Source of the DNA: Candidatus Segetimicrobium genomatis
GTDB taxonomy: Bacteria > Sysuimicrobiota > Sysuimicrobiia > Sysuimicrobiales > Kaftiobacteriaceae
NCBI GenBank assembly: GCA_005882335.1
Contig: VBAP01000005.1
Location: 1-53,182, forward strand
Direction: 5' to 3'
Length of the DNA stretch: 53,182 nt
Below the pieces are notes generated by a model that worked only from the letters and a program-made list of their open reading frames with translations, was not told the DNA's origin and searched no databases. Every line of letters begins with the position of its first letter. Positions within the stretch are counted from its first letter, which is position 1. This document shows, in pieces, positions 1 through 8,628 of the stretch. A program made the translations under genes and the position numbers.

Positions 1-462
1 CAGCCTCGTCGCCCGTTCAACCCTCCGTGTCTTGGCCGCCTCGTGCAGCTGCCTCTCAGTCCGGTCGGAGGGCGTGATGCTCGTCCCGACAGGGCGCGGC
101 CGCCCGCTGTCATCGACGGCGACCATGGCCAGGTGACCGGACGTCGTGAGCCGCCGGTCGGCCTTTCGTGGATTCTCGGCGTGCACGTCCACCCCGACCT
201 CGAGTGAAGACCGGCCCACGTACTCCACTTGCGCCCGCAGCGTCACCATGTCGCCCACGTAGACGGGACCCAGGAAATCCAGCTCATCCATCGCGCCGAG
301 CACAACCGATCCCCGTGCCAGCCGCATCGCCGCCATCGTGGCCGCGGTGGTGATCCAGTCCATCATCCGTCCACCGTAGAGGGTGCCGCGCACGTTGGCG
401 TGTGCAGGCAGGACCAGTTGGACGACTTCCAGTTGAGTGTCTTTGATCGACAATGTGCTCAT
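1..462 (-). CDS. Acyl-CoA thioesterase, hotdog fold (3' end cut by window)
   Basis: The reading frame starts at ATG 462 and is still open at base 1, giving at least 154 residues. An in-frame ATG at 474 is a possible alternative start. The N-terminal half has the acyl-CoA hydrolase pattern: HANVRGTLYGGRMMDWI near residues 20-36 matches the HxNxxGTLxGGxxxxWxD signature of YciA/BACH-type hotdog thioesterases, with the conserved Asn and an Asp in MMDWI. Later VDVHAENP resembles the second strand of the hotdog. Such enzymes hydrolyse acyl-CoA to free acid and CoA in the cytosol. The substrate chain length cannot be read from the sequence. It is separated from the M20 peptidase gene by a TTCCCG-type hairpin array. 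A single-domain YciA-like enzyme is most likely. Confidence 0.85.
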   Translation of the reverse strand, partial: MSTLSIKDTQLEVVQLVLPAHANVRGTLYGGRMMDWITTAATMAAMRLARGSVVLGAMDELDFLGPVYVGDMVTLRAQVEYVGRSSLEVGVDVHAENPRKADRRLTTSGHLAMVAVDDSGRPRPVGTSITPSDRTERQLHEAAKTRRVERATRL

Positions 463-499
463 GCGTGGGCGCATAGCGCCGAGGCAGGCGTGACTGACG

Positions 500-591
500 G
501 GAATGCGGGAACCGGGGAACGCGGGAACACCTGCTGATTGGGATGGTTAGAACTGTCGCGTTCCCGTGTTCCCACGATCCCGTGTTCCCGT
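500..591. repeat. Intergenic hairpin array, GGGAACNC family
   Basis: The left arm (500-530) holds tandem copies of an 8-bp unit like GGGAACGC. The right arm (557-591) holds the reverse complement, units like GTTCCCGT. The arms can fold into a long imperfect stem between the M20 gene and the thioesterase gene. It has no T-run, so it is not a classical terminator. Confidence 0.8.
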
Positions 592-1955
592 CATTTCGTT
601 CCCACCCGCTCCATCCACCGGATCACGGTCTCGATCCCCTTGTGGAAGTTGGGCAGGTGGAACTTCTCGTTGGGCGCGTGCAGGTTGTCATCGGGCAGGC
701 CGAAGCCGAACAGCACGGTGGGCACCTTGAGGACACGGTCGAACTTCGCGACAATGGGGATGCTGCCGCCTTCGCGCACGAACACGGGATCGGCGCCCCA
801 CACCTCCCGCACCACTCGCATCGCAGCCTGGACCGGGGCCGCCGTCGGCGAGATCAGCACGGGATCACCGCCGGCCAGTTCGCGGACCTCCACCTCGACC
901 CCCGGCGAGGCCAGTTTGCTGACTTTCTTCTCAAACGCCCGGAGAATCGTTTTCGCCCGCTGGTCGGGTACCAGGCGCATGCTGACCTTGGCGACAACCT
1001 TCGCCGGGATCACGGTCTTGGATCCCGCCCCGGTCCATCCGCCGGCAATCCCGTGGGCGTCCAGTGTCGGACGCGCCCACCGGCGTTCCAAGATGCTGTA
1101 GCCCTGCTCCCCCGGTGAGACGGGGATGCCAAGCTCACGCAGGTAGTCCTCTTCCCGAAATGGCAGGCGCTCCCACGATGCTTTTTCCTCCCCCGAGGGC
1201 TCGCGCACGGCGGAATAGAAGCGCGGGATGGTCACACGCCCCCGGCGATCCTTCAGGCCGGCGATGATGGCGGCGACGGCATTGACCGGATTTGGTGCGG
1301 CCCCGCCATGTTGCCCAGAATGCAGATCGTGCGAGGGCCCGCGCACCTCCACCTCGGTGTACAGCAGCCCGCGCAGACCGGTGACGAGGCATGGCAAGCC
1401 TTTGGCATAGAGTTGCCCATCGGAGACCCACGCGAAGTCACACGCGACCTTGCGGGCGTGCCGTTCGATCCAGCGGCTGATCCCAGGACTGCCAATCTCT
1501 TCCTCGCCCTCGATCAGCACCTTCACGTTCAGCGGCAGCCGGCCCTCATCACGCAGGAACGACTCCAGCGCCTTGATCACGCCGAAGACCTGTCCTTTGT
1601 CATCTGATGCGCCGCGCCCGTAGAGATCGTCGCCCCGCAACGTCGGTTCAAACGGGGGAGAGGTCCACTCGCTCACCGGATCCACCGGCTGCACGTCGTA
1701 GTGGCCGTAAAACAGGACTGTGGGTCCGCCGGCGAGATGCAACGACTGCGCGTACACGATGGGATGACCGCCCTCGAGGGGAATCAGTTCTGCGGTCATG
1801 CCCAGGTCACGCAGGTGAGCCAGAAGCCACTCCGCCGCGCGGCGCACGTCATCCTGGTGCTGCGGGAGCGTGCTCACGCTGGGGATGCGGAGCAGCGTCT
1901 TCAACTCCTCGACGAAACGGTCGCGGTGCTGCTGTGCGTAGGTCGATGCGCTCAC
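591..1955 (-). CDS. M20 family metallopeptidase (dipeptidase)
   Basis: 454 residues, the usual length for the ArgE/DapE/CPG2 (M20) dipeptidase subgroup. Metal and catalytic motifs are complete: YGHYDVQP at 83-90 (His and Asp), GASDDKG at 115-121 (bridging Asp), EGEEEIGSPG at 149-158 (general-base Glu and metal Glu), SDGQ at 178-181, and a C-terminal DNLHAPNE (metal His). The dimerisation domain lies in the middle third. A di-zinc cytosolic aminoacyl or dipeptide hydrolase is expected; the exact substrate is unknown. The start is GTG 1955, preceded by GGAGGTGA at ideal spacing. The stop falls at the inner edge of the repeat array downstream. Confidence 0.93.
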   Translation of the reverse strand: MSASTYAQQHRDRFVEELKTLLRIPSVSTLPQHQDDVRRAAEWLLAHLRDLGMTAELIPLEGGHPIVYAQSLHLAGGPTVLFYGHYDVQPVDPVSEWTSPPFEPTLRGDDLYGRGASDDKGQVFGVIKALESFLRDEGRLPLNVKVLIEGEEEIGSPGISRWIERHARKVACDFAWVSDGQLYAKGLPCLVTGLRGLLYTEVEVRGPSHDLHSGQHGGAAPNPVNAVAAIIAGLKDRRGRVTIPRFYSAVREPSGEEKASWERLPFREEDYLRELGIPVSPGEQGYSILERRWARPTLDAHGIAGGWTGAGSKTVIPAKVVAKVSMRLVPDQRAKTILRAFEKKVSKLASPGVEVEVRELAGGDPVLISPTAAPVQAAMRVVREVWGADPVFVREGGSIPIVAKFDRVLKVPTVLFGFGLPDDNLHAPNEKFHLPNFHKGIETVIRWMERVGTK

Positions 1956-2080
1956 ACCGTCACCTCCGGCCCGCGGCGCGTTCGCCGCGACTCTCTGCAG
2001 TCACAATTCCTGGGCTAGTGGCTTCGACGGTAAACGAACACTGCCTTCCGGACTACGAGTGACTGGTAAAATGGTAACTA

Positions 2081-2149
2081 AGGAAGAAGGAAGAGGGAAG
2101 AAGGAAGAGGGAACAGAGTGGACAGTCCGCCTTCTTCCCTCTTCCCTCC
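2081..2149. repeat. Intergenic hairpin array, GGAAGAR family (7-bp unit)
   Basis: The left arm 2081-2112 is a run of GGAAGAA/GGAAGAG units. The right arm 2130-2149 is CTTCTTCCCTCTTCCC. It sits a few bases beyond the YceI gene stop, between two genes on the same strand. Confidence 0.8.
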
Positions 2150-2154
2150 GCGAG

Positions 2155-2748
2155 TCACTTCTCCCCGGAGATAAATCGAACCCGCAGCTTGACCTGGACA
2201 GCATCTTCTGTGACGAAGATGAGAAACCGCGGGATGGGGATGGCGAAGTCGGTCATGCGGATCGTCGTGGTGCCTTCAATCAGATAACTGTCCAGCAATG
2301 CGGTGACACGCACGGGGAATGCTATCTCTCGCGCCACGTCTTTGATGGTCAACTGTCCTGAGACGTTCGCACGGAAGGACAGCTGAGTCACGGGTTCGAC
2401 CGGGATGACCGACCCGCGGAAGCTGATCTCCGGGTACCGGTCGGTCTGGAGAAACTCGCGCCGCATCTGGTTGTCGCGGAGCCCACTGCCGGTGACGATA
2501 GACCGCGCATCAACCCGGACGATCACGTCGGCCGCGAACGTCCCATCCTGCTCTCGCACCACTGCCTGCGCCTGGAGGTCGGGGGCCACCCCGGTGAAGC
2601 CGCCCCGGTTGTCCTTGACGAAAAACTCCAGGTGGCTCGCGGCCCGGTCCAAGATGAACGGCCCGGTCGGCAGCAAGGAAAGCGCTGCCGCCGCAAGCAT
2701 GCCTGCGCTCCAGCGATATCCGGGCATCGCCTTCTTGCCTACGCGCAT
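2155..2748 (-). CDS. YceI family lipid-binding-like protein, exported
   Basis: 197 residues with an N-terminal hydrophobic segment (about residues 11-28, WSAGMLAAAALSLLPTGPF) that reads as a signal peptide or anchor. The mature part begins FILDRAASHLEFFVKDN and matches the YceI/TT1927b lipocalin-like family: DxxxSxxxFxV start, VDARSIVTG, then LRDNQMRREFLQTDRYPEISF. The family binds isoprenoid or amphiphilic ligands in a beta-barrel in the periplasm or extracellularly. Ligand and role here are unknown. ATG 2748 is chosen; ATG 2727 also fits. No strong ribosome binding site is visible. It is divergent from the gene at 2827. Confidence 0.88.
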   Translation of the reverse strand: MRVGKKAMPGYRWSAGMLAAAALSLLPTGPFILDRAASHLEFFVKDNRGGFTGVAPDLQAQAVVREQDGTFAADVIVRVDARSIVTGSGLRDNQMRREFLQTDRYPEISFRGSVIPVEPVTQLSFRANVSGQLTIKDVAREIAFPVRVTALLDSYLIEGTTTIRMTDFAIPIPRFLIFVTEDAVQVKLRVRFISGEK

Positions 2749-2826
2749 TCTGTCACGGTTGTTTCACCGGACGTCAAGGAAAACGTCACCGCGGGCGCCA
2801 AGGTACCAACCGGACGCCACTCGCCC

Positions 2827-3681
2827 ATGACTCTTCGCCGCCTACTGAGCAATCTAGGCGACGCCGAAGCCCGCCGGCGCGCCGCACGCACGCTCGCCGT
2901 ACTCTGTGCGATCGGGTATGCGCTGACCATCGTGGTGATGGCCGGCTCTGGAGCCGGGCTGCGCCGCTGGTTCTTCGCGCTCCTGGTCTGGGGCGCGCTC
3001 ATCTACACCCCTCTGCACATTCTGCTCGAGGCCTTCCAAACCATCGCTCCCACCATCCGCCAGCGGTTGATCGCGCAGACCGCGACCCGGGCCGATCGGT
3101 ATGGCAGCCGGGCGGCGATCGAGTTGATGGTGGACGGACCGCTCGGTCGCGGTGTGATCATGCCCCGTATCGCGACGCCCGCGCAGCACGCAAAGGCGCG
3201 AGAAGGCGCCGTGGCCGTCCTGGAGCGGGCGCATGGTGACAGCGCAGAAGTCCGGACCGCCGCGGTGCGCTGCCTGGCCGCTATCGAGCGATGGGTCACC
3301 CATCTGGCGTCGTGGTCAGCGGCGCAGGCCGCCGGGAACATCCAGGCGCGATGGGCAGACGTCCGCGCGTTGGTGAGCCTTGCCGCGGCGACGGAGTTGC
3401 TGATTGCGGCCTACGAGGATGGAGCCGGGAGTCAGCTGAGCACCGGTTCTCTCGACGGAAGCGCAGCGACGGCCTACCTAGAGGCGTGTCTGGACTTCTG
3501 CGATCAGCTGGCGCTGGACGTGGATGTCGTCCCGTGGACGGAACCAGGGCTGCGGTTGAACGTCGATCCCAGTCTCCGCGACCAGACCCGTGACGCATGG
3601 AAGGCGTTTAGCGAGACACCCTCGCCGGCGCTTGAGGCGCGCAAAGCGTTTGTGGATATGGTGCTGGCTGGAACCGCCTAG
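2827..3681 (+). CDS. Hypothetical membrane protein with two N-terminal TM helices
   Basis: I do not recognise this family. From ATG 2827 it is 284 residues. A basic amphipathic start (LRRLLSNLGDAEARRRAARTL) is followed by two hydrophobic helices near residues 22-40 and 47-68. The rest is a soluble, mostly alpha-helical domain rich in Ala, Glu and Arg. An in-frame extension upstream overlaps the divergent YceI gene and is less likely. The stop lies at the first base of a GTCTCCCCA hairpin array shared with the convergent methyltransferase gene. No enzymatic motif is visible. Confidence 0.75.
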   Translation: MTLRRLLSNLGDAEARRRAARTLAVLCAIGYALTIVVMAGSGAGLRRWFFALLVWGALIYTPLHILLEAFQTIAPTIRQRLIAQTATRADRYGSRAAIELMVDGPLGRGVIMPRIATPAQHAKAREGAVAVLERAHGDSAEVRTAAVRCLAAIERWVTHLASWSAAQAAGNIQARWADVRALVSLAAATELLIAAYEDGAGSQLSTGSLDGSAATAYLEACLDFCDQLALDVDVVPWTEPGLRLNVDPSLRDQTRDAWKAFSETPSPALEARKAFVDMVLAGTA

Positions 3682-3774
3682 TCTCCCCAGTCTACCCTGT
3701 CTTCCCAGTCCTCCCAGTCTACGGACGTCTGAGACCGGGGAGACCGGGGAGACTGGGAAGACCGGGAAGACTTG
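3681..3774. repeat. Intergenic hairpin array, GTCTNCCNA family (9-bp unit)
   Basis: The left arm 3681-3722 repeats GTCTCCCCA, GTCTACCCT, GTCTTCCCA, GTCCTCCCA. The right arm 3729-3774 repeats the complement (GAGACCGGG, GAGACTGGG, AAGACCGGG). It fills the whole gap between two convergent genes and could end transcription from both sides. Confidence 0.85.
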
Positions 3775-3776
3775 AG

Positions 3777-4535
3777 TCATTTTCGTCCCACGAGGACGAT
3801 CCATCGCTTGAGAAACGACGGCTCAGGCCTTTCTTCATATCCAATCTGCTCCAACGCCTGAGGCGGTGCCCCGCGGAGCATCGCGGCAATAGCGCGACGT
3901 CGGGCGTCATCTGCGCCGGCCAGCTCCAACCACGCCTCCATCGTCTGACGGCTTTCCACTTGCTCCGCAAAAGTCAGCGCGACGCGGCACTCCTCCAACA
4001 GCGTGCGCCAGCGGCTGGGCCGCAAGGCCTGCACGTGGCTGGAATCGCGCAATACTTCTAGCGCTTCCATGAGATCGTAACCGGGGGCCTCTTCCGGCGG
4101 CACCTGGTCGACGATGCCCAGGCGACCGCCGGGGGCCAGTACGCGGACCATCTCGTTCACGCTGGCTTCCACGTGCGGGAAGTGGTGCGGCGCCCGTCTG
4201 CAGGTCACGATGCTGAAGGTCCCGTCGGCAAAGGGCAGCGCTTCGGCGTCCCCCACGACCCAGCTGAAACCCTCTCCGGATGGCGTCAGCCGGCGGGCTT
4301 CCTCAAGCATGCCGCGGGTCAAATCCGCGCCGACCACGGACCGGACGTGAGGCCGGAGCGCGAATGCCGTGAAGCCGGTGCCGGTCGCCACGTCGAGGGC
4401 GCGGTCACTGGGCGCCGCCTGCAGATGCGCGATCAGCAGCTCAAGATCGGCGTCGCGGCGGTGGCTGGCGCTGCGCGCGTACGCACCGGCCCGCTGCCCG
4501 AACTGGCGCTGAACCGCTCGTTTGCGATCGTCCAT
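3777..4535 (-). CDS. Class I SAM-dependent methyltransferase, UbiE-like
   Basis: 252 residues from ATG 4535. A longer frame to 4601 would run into the repeat array and is less likely. Motif I is ALDVATGTGFTAFAL at 46-60, an acidic post-I loop is VGADLTRGMLEEA at 68-80, and motif II/III are GDAEALPFADGTFSIVTCR and VLAPGGRLGIVD. This is the Methyltransf_11/UbiE arrangement, so it transfers a methyl group from S-adenosylmethionine to a small molecule such as a quinone or lipid precursor. The substrate is unknown. It is convergent with the membrane protein at 2827. Confidence 0.9.
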   Translation of the reverse strand: MDDRKRAVQRQFGQRAGAYARSASHRRDADLELLIAHLQAAPSDRALDVATGTGFTAFALRPHVRSVVGADLTRGMLEEARRLTPSGEGFSWVVGDAEALPFADGTFSIVTCRRAPHHFPHVEASVNEMVRVLAPGGRLGIVDQVPPEEAPGYDLMEALEVLRDSSHVQALRPSRWRTLLEECRVALTFAEQVESRQTMEAWLELAGADDARRRAIAAMLRGAPPQALEQIGYEERPEPSFLKRWIVLVGRK

Positions 4536-4550
4536 GATGTTACGCCTACT

Positions 4551-4626
4551 GCGAGAGCGTAGACCGCAGAACACAGATGGCAGAAATCGTCTTGCGTCCA
4601 TGCCGCGGCTGTGCTCTGCGTTCTAC
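4551..4626. repeat. Intergenic hairpin array, CTGCGTT family (7-bp unit)
   Basis: The left arm 4551-4583 contains GCAGAACACAGATGGCAG. The right arm about 4610-4626 contains GTGCTCTGCGTTCTAC. A larger copy of the same family is at 8534-8628. The right arm includes the stop codon of the Nudix gene. Confidence 0.65.
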
Positions 4627-5090
4627 TTCCCGCGCGCTTTCGTAACGAGCTCCATGATATACACTCGGTGTGTTTCAAGGAATTCGCGCTGCTCCGCCCA
4701 GAACATCGCGGGCAGAGCGTCGATCGGCGCCCATGCGACGCCGGCGTGGCCTCCCGGGGACGGGTCCGAGGCCCGCGTGGTGAGGAACAGGAAGTAGTGC
4801 GTTCGCTTCCACGAGGTGCGGCGGTAGTTGAGACGTTCTCTCACGCCGAGTTCTCCCAGCGAGGTCACGTCCCTCACTCCTGCTTCTTCACGGATCTCGC
4901 GCCGCGCGGCGGCCTCCAGAGATTCGCCGGCCTCGACATGGCCCTTGGGCAGCACATACGCTTCGTCTTCGCCTTCGCGGACGAGAGCTACGACGATGTG
5001 GCCGTCGTCTAGGCGCACCACGACGCCGCCGGCAGCGACGTGCTCGGCGATGCCATCCGGTCGTTTATACCAGCTCGCGTCGATGCGCAC
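4623..5090 (-). CDS. NUDIX hydrolase
   Basis: 155 residues with one Nudix domain. The Nudix box runs from Gly50 to about residue 72: GHVEAGESLEAAARREIREE followed by AGV fits Gx5Ex7REUxEExGU exactly, so divalent metal binding and pyrophosphohydrolase activity are expected. The N-terminal strand AAGGVVVRLDDGHIVVALV and the YVLPKGH lead-in resemble the diadenosine tetraphosphatase/MutT-like subgroup. The natural substrate (NDP-linked compound, ApnA or oxidised nucleotide) cannot be assigned. It is divergent from the OCD-family gene across a 72-base gap with TTCCC-type repeats. Confidence 0.92.
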   Translation of the reverse strand: MRIDASWYKRPDGIAEHVAAGGVVVRLDDGHIVVALVREGEDEAYVLPKGHVEAGESLEAAARREIREEAGVRDVTSLGELGVRERLNYRRTSWKRTHYFLFLTTRASDPSPGGHAGVAWAPIDALPAMFWAEQREFLETHRVYIMELVTKARGK

Positions 5091-5095
5091 GTGGA

Positions 5096-5150
5096 TCGTT
5101 CCCCGTTCCCTGTTCGCTGTTGGGGAGGACCGCTCCCTGGCGACGAGAAC
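5096..5150. repeat. Short TTCCCTG/TTCGCTG degenerate repeat
   Basis: The left part reads GTTCCCCGTTCCCTGTTCGC (5099-5118), followed by a partly complementary GGGGAGGACCGCTCCC. It lies in the divergent Nudix/OCD promoter gap. The arms are less regular than in the other arrays. Confidence 0.5.
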
Positions 5151-5162
5151 TCACTTGACGCC

Positions 5163-6134
5163 ATGCCCCTCCTGCTCCGTGAAGAAGACGTCGCCCGCGT
5201 CTTACAGATGGACCGGGTCATCGCCGCGGTGGAAGAGGCCTTTCGGCTGCTCGGCAGTGAGAAGGCGATCAACCGCCCCCGCCGGCGTTCCACCACCGCC
5301 GACGGGACAATCCTGCACGTGATGTCTGCCGCCATTCCTCCGTTCCACGTGATGGGGCTCAAAGCGTACACCAGTGCGCGAGGTGCGACCCGGTTTATCG
5401 GCATGCTCTATAATACCGAGACCTCAGAACTGCTGGCGAGGATCGAGGCCAACCGGCTGGGGCAGATGCGTACCGGAGCGGCGAGCGCCGTGGCGACCAA
5501 GCATATGGCCCGTCCGGACGCCGGATCGGTTGGGATCATCGGCACGGGATGGCAGGCGCGCAGCCAAGTCGTCGCCATCAGCCGCGTCCGGCCCGTGGCG
5601 CTGGTAAAATGCCACAGCCGCAACGCGCAGCATCGCGACGCGTTCGCTGAGGAGATGGTGCAGGAACTGGCAGCAGAAGTCGTGCCGGTGGAAACGGCCG
5701 CCGACGCCGTTGATGGAGTTGATATCGTCGTCACAGCCACTACGGCGAAAGATCCGGTGTTGCGGGGTGAATGGCTGCGGCCGGGCGTCCACATCAACGC
5801 AATCGGATCGAACTGGGCGGACAAACATGAACTTGACGGCGAGGCGGTTCGCCGCAGTGACCGCGTTGCCGTCGACGATCTGCAGCAGGCCCGGCAGGAG
5901 TGCGGCGATCTCATCGCCGCGGTCGACGCCGGGGCCCTGGCGTGGGAGCGGGTCGCCGAACTCGGTCAGATCGTGAACGGTGCGGTGCAGGGACGCGTCT
6001 CGCCGCGCGAGATCACCCTGTTCGAGTCTCAGGGAATCGCGCTGGAAGATGTGGCCACAATGAAACTGGCGTACGAGACCGCCCTGGCGATGGGCGTGGG
6101 GGAACAATTGAAGAAAGACGTGAATAGTGAATAG
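5163..6134 (+). CDS. Ornithine cyclodeaminase / mu-crystallin family NAD(P)-dependent enzyme
   Basis: 323 residues from ATG 5163, the typical length of the family. The N-terminal part carries MPLLLREEDVARVLQMDRVI. The middle has the signature GQMRTGAASAVATKHMA. The Rossmann fold follows at VGIIGTGWQARSQ, then DIVVTATTAKDPVLRGEWLRPGVHINAIGSN in the style of OCD, alanine dehydrogenase and ketimine reductases. The reaction could be ornithine to proline plus ammonia, or reduction of a cyclic imine; the substrate is unresolved. An upstream in-frame extension would overlap the divergent Nudix gene and is rejected. The last residues (KKDVNSE) are encoded by the first unit of the GTGAATA array that follows. 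Confidence 0.9.
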   Translation: MPLLLREEDVARVLQMDRVIAAVEEAFRLLGSEKAINRPRRRSTTADGTILHVMSAAIPPFHVMGLKAYTSARGATRFIGMLYNTETSELLARIEANRLGQMRTGAASAVATKHMARPDAGSVGIIGTGWQARSQVVAISRVRPVALVKCHSRNAQHRDAFAEEMVQELAAEVVPVETAADAVDGVDIVVTATTAKDPVLRGEWLRPGVHINAIGSNWADKHELDGEAVRRSDRVAVDDLQQARQECGDLIAAVDAGALAWERVAELGQIVNGAVQGRVSPREITLFESQGIALEDVATMKLAYETALAMGVGEQLKKDVNSE

Positions 6135-6223
6135 TGAATCGTGAATAGTCAATCGGAGCTGCGAGTTCACCAGCGGCACGCAGTGTAGGCGATCCACGAA
6201 TCACGAATCACGATTCGCGATTC
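6119..6223. repeat. Intergenic hairpin array, GTGAATM family (7-bp unit)
   Basis: The left arm 6119-6155 has four units (GTGAATA, GTGAATA, GTGAATC, GTGAATA). The right arm 6191-6223 has CACGAATCACGAATCACGAT. It overlaps the OCD-family stop codon and ends about 20 bases before the pepA start. Confidence 0.85.
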
Positions 6224-6245
6224 CTTTGGTGAGAGGTGTGACGCC

Positions 6246-7742
6246 GTGGAGTTTGCCGTGTCGTTGGAGGCTCCTGAAGTGTTTGCTTGTGATGCGATCG
6301 GCGTCGGGATCTTCGCCGACGGTGGCGCGCTGGAGGGGCCGGCGGCGCGGATCGACAAGGCGCTGGGCGGGCTGCTCTCGGCCGTGCTGGCAGAAGAGAA
6401 GTTTGAAGGGAAACCGGGTCGCACGCTCGTCGTACAGACCCACGGTAGAATTCCTAGCAGGCGCGTCATCGCCGCGGGGTTGGGGCCGAAGACCACGGCA
6501 ACCCTCGATCACCTCCGGCAGGCCGCAGCAGCAGTGGTGCGGCAGGCGGGGCAGATTCACGCGGCGCACGCAGCGCTCGCTGCGACCACGCTGGGCGCCC
6601 TTCCCGTCGACGCCATCACCCAGGCCCGCGTCGAAGGTGCCGTGCTGGGCGACTACCGGTTTGCCCGGTACAAGCGTGACGAGGGCGGACGGGTCTCCCG
6701 TGTGACGTTGCTGGGGTCCGAACCAGGGCAGCATAAAGCCATCGACGACGGAGTGGCCCGCGGCCGCGTGTTTGCGGATGCCACGGTGTTGGCACGAGAC
6801 CTCGTCAACGAACCGCCCAACCAGCTTCCTCCAGTCCGCCTGGCCGAAATCGCCGCGGACGCCGCCCGCGGGGCTGGGCTGCGCTGCTCGGTACTGGATG
6901 TGGAGGCGATGAAGGCGCTGGGCATGGGCGCGATTCTCGCCATCGGTTCGGGAAGCGACCAGCCTCCGCGGACGATCGTCCTCGAGTACGCCCCCCCGAA
7001 AGCTAAACGTTTCGTGGCTCTGGTCGGCAAGGGTGTGTGCTATGACAGCGGGGGAATCAACATCAAGACACAGGATCTTGAATGGATGAAGTCCGATATG
7101 GCCGGGGGTGCCGCCGTCATCGCCACGATGCAGGCGCTGCCGTCGCTGCGACCAGCGGTCCGCGTGCTGGGCGTTGTGGCTGCTGTCGAGAACGTTCTCA
7201 GCGGGCACTCCGTGAAACCCGGCGACATCGTGCGCGCCATGAACGGGAAAACCATCGAGATCAACAACACCGACGCGGAGGGTCGCGTCATCCTTGCCGA
7301 CGCGCTGTCGTACGCGGCGCAGCAGCAACCCGACGAGATCATCGACCTGGCCACTCTGACCGGCTCCGCGATGGTCGCGCTGGGGTACGTGGCCGCCGCC
7401 GTGATGAGCAACGACCAGCCACTCGTGCAACGCCTGCTGGACGCGTCGCACCAGACCGGGGAACGCATGTGGCAGCTGCCCCTGTACGAGGAGTTCCTGG
7501 AAAACATGCGCAGTCTTGTGGCCGACCTGCGGAATTCCGGTTCGCGGTACGGCGGCGCCCAGAAGGGTGCCATCTTCCTACGGGAGTTCGTCGACGGACG
7601 CCCGTGGGCGCACATCGACATCGCCCCGACCGCGTTTCTGGAAACGGACGAGGGGATGAGTCCCTACCTGCCCAAGGGCGCCACGGGGTACGGGGTGCGC
7701 ACCCTGCTCACGTACCTATCCGCCCGGCCCGAGGACCGCTAA
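6246..7742 (+). CDS. pepA: Leucyl aminopeptidase, M17 family
   Basis: 498 residues starting at GTG 6246 with GAGAGGTG upstream. The C-terminal catalytic domain is intact: GKGVCYDSGG (261-270, metal-binding Lys and Asp), MKSDMAGGAAV (281-291, Asp ligand and the loop that binds the substrate) and INNTDAEGR (339-347, the M17 signature with Asp and Glu ligands). The N-terminal macro-like domain is divergent, as usual. The product is a cytosolic hexameric di-metal aminopeptidase that removes N-terminal residues from peptides. In some bacteria PepA also binds DNA; nothing here tests that. Confidence 0.95.
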   Translation: MEFAVSLEAPEVFACDAIGVGIFADGGALEGPAARIDKALGGLLSAVLAEEKFEGKPGRTLVVQTHGRIPSRRVIAAGLGPKTTATLDHLRQAAAAVVRQAGQIHAAHAALAATTLGALPVDAITQARVEGAVLGDYRFARYKRDEGGRVSRVTLLGSEPGQHKAIDDGVARGRVFADATVLARDLVNEPPNQLPPVRLAEIAADAARGAGLRCSVLDVEAMKALGMGAILAIGSGSDQPPRTIVLEYAPPKAKRFVALVGKGVCYDSGGINIKTQDLEWMKSDMAGGAAVIATMQALPSLRPAVRVLGVVAAVENVLSGHSVKPGDIVRAMNGKTIEINNTDAEGRVILADALSYAAQQQPDEIIDLATLTGSAMVALGYVAAAVMSNDQPLVQRLLDASHQTGERMWQLPLYEEFLENMRSLVADLRNSGSRYGGAQKGAIFLREFVDGRPWAHIDIAPTAFLETDEGMSPYLPKGATGYGVRTLLTYLSARPEDR

Positions 7743-7750
7743 CCAAACCG

Positions 7751-7840
7751 ACTGAGTCCGGCAGTAGGGCGGTCAGGCAGTCCAGGGAACTCCGGGGGGC
7801 CGCGATTGCGCGACCGCTTGACCGCGCGACCGCGGTAGTC
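7751..7840. repeat. Intergenic hairpin array, GACCGCNY family (8-bp unit)
   Basis: The right part repeats GCGACCGC, TTGACCGC, GCGACCGC (7809-7834). The left part GGGCGGTCAGGCAGTCC (7767-7783) is its imperfect complement. It lies between the convergent pepA and UPF0173 genes. A similar array is translated at the end of the methyltransferase gene near 31150. Confidence 0.7.
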
Positions 7841-8498
7841 AGGGTTTGAGCACCCAGATCTCGGGCTCGACGGGCAGGGCCGCCGGCGTCAGCGTGGCGG
7901 CCTTTCCAACCTGCTTCACGCGCGGCTTGCCTCGGAGGAACTCATCGACCGTGCCGATCGGCCAGTCTTTGTTGACGGCGGTCTTGTAATGCATGGGGAT
8001 GGCCACCCGGGGCCCCAGCTGCCCGATCACGGCGTCGGCGTCCTTGGGGCCAATGGTGTAGAATCCTCCGACAGGGATCATGAGAGCATCGACACGGCCC
8101 ATGCCGGAAATCTGGTCCTTCGACAGCACGTGACCCAGATCGCCGGCGTGGACCACGCGCAAACCTTCCCCCTCGAAGATCAGGACGGCGTTCTTTCCCC
8201 GCTGCGAGCCCTGCGTGGGATCGTGGTAGGTCCGGACCGTCGTGATGGCAACCGGGCCCACCTGTTCTCGAATTTCGGCCCAGTCCCGGCCAGCGTCACG
8301 CAACCCACGGATCACGTTCGGCGATCCCTTCGCCACCTGCACGTGGTTATGATCGAAGTGCTCATGGGACACAATGACCGCCGCCGGCCGCACGTCGGGG
8401 AACGGATAGCCAGCCTGCTCGTCAAACGGATCGATCAGGATGGACGTCCCGTCTGACTCCAGCAGGAAACAGGCGTGACCATAGTAGGTGAGCTTCAT
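7839..8498 (-). CDS. UPF0173 metal-dependent hydrolase (MBL fold)
   Basis: 219 residues from ATG 8498, which has GAGGTGAT upstream at good spacing. The longer frame to 8534 lacks this. Motifs: MKLTYYGHACFLLE at the start, IDPF, and the metallo-beta-lactamase SHEHFDHNH (HxHxDH). VVHAGDLGH and IPMHYKT supply further metal ligands. This matches the UPF0173/YtkL and UlaG-like group of zinc- or manganese-dependent hydrolases, often acting on phosphodiester or lactone substrates. No substrate can be named. Confidence 0.9.
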   Translation of the reverse strand: MKLTYYGHACFLLESDGTSILIDPFDEQAGYPFPDVRPAAVIVSHEHFDHNHVQVAKGSPNVIRGLRDAGRDWAEIREQVGPVAITTVRTYHDPTQGSQRGKNAVLIFEGEGLRVVHAGDLGHVLSKDQISGMGRVDALMIPVGGFYTIGPKDADAVIGQLGPRVAIPMHYKTAVNKDWPIGTVDEFLRGKPRVKQVGKAATLTPAALPVEPEIWVLKP

Positions 8499-8533
8499 CT
8501 CGATATCACCTCTTCTCAAGTTGTTTCGGGTCA

Positions 8534-8628
8534 CGCGCGAGAACGCAGGTGGCAGAACGCTGCCGGCAGACTACACAATACGATTCGGGTCTTCTGCGTT
8601 CTGCGTGCTGCACTCTGCGTTCTGGGTC
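8534..8628. repeat. Intergenic hairpin array, CTGCGTT family (7-bp unit)
   Basis: The right arm repeats CTGCGTT, CTGCGTG, CTGCACT, CTGCGTT (8593-8622). The left arm 8534-8570 has GAACGCAGGTGGCAGAACGC. It sits between the aquaporin stop and the UPF0173 start. Confidence 0.8.
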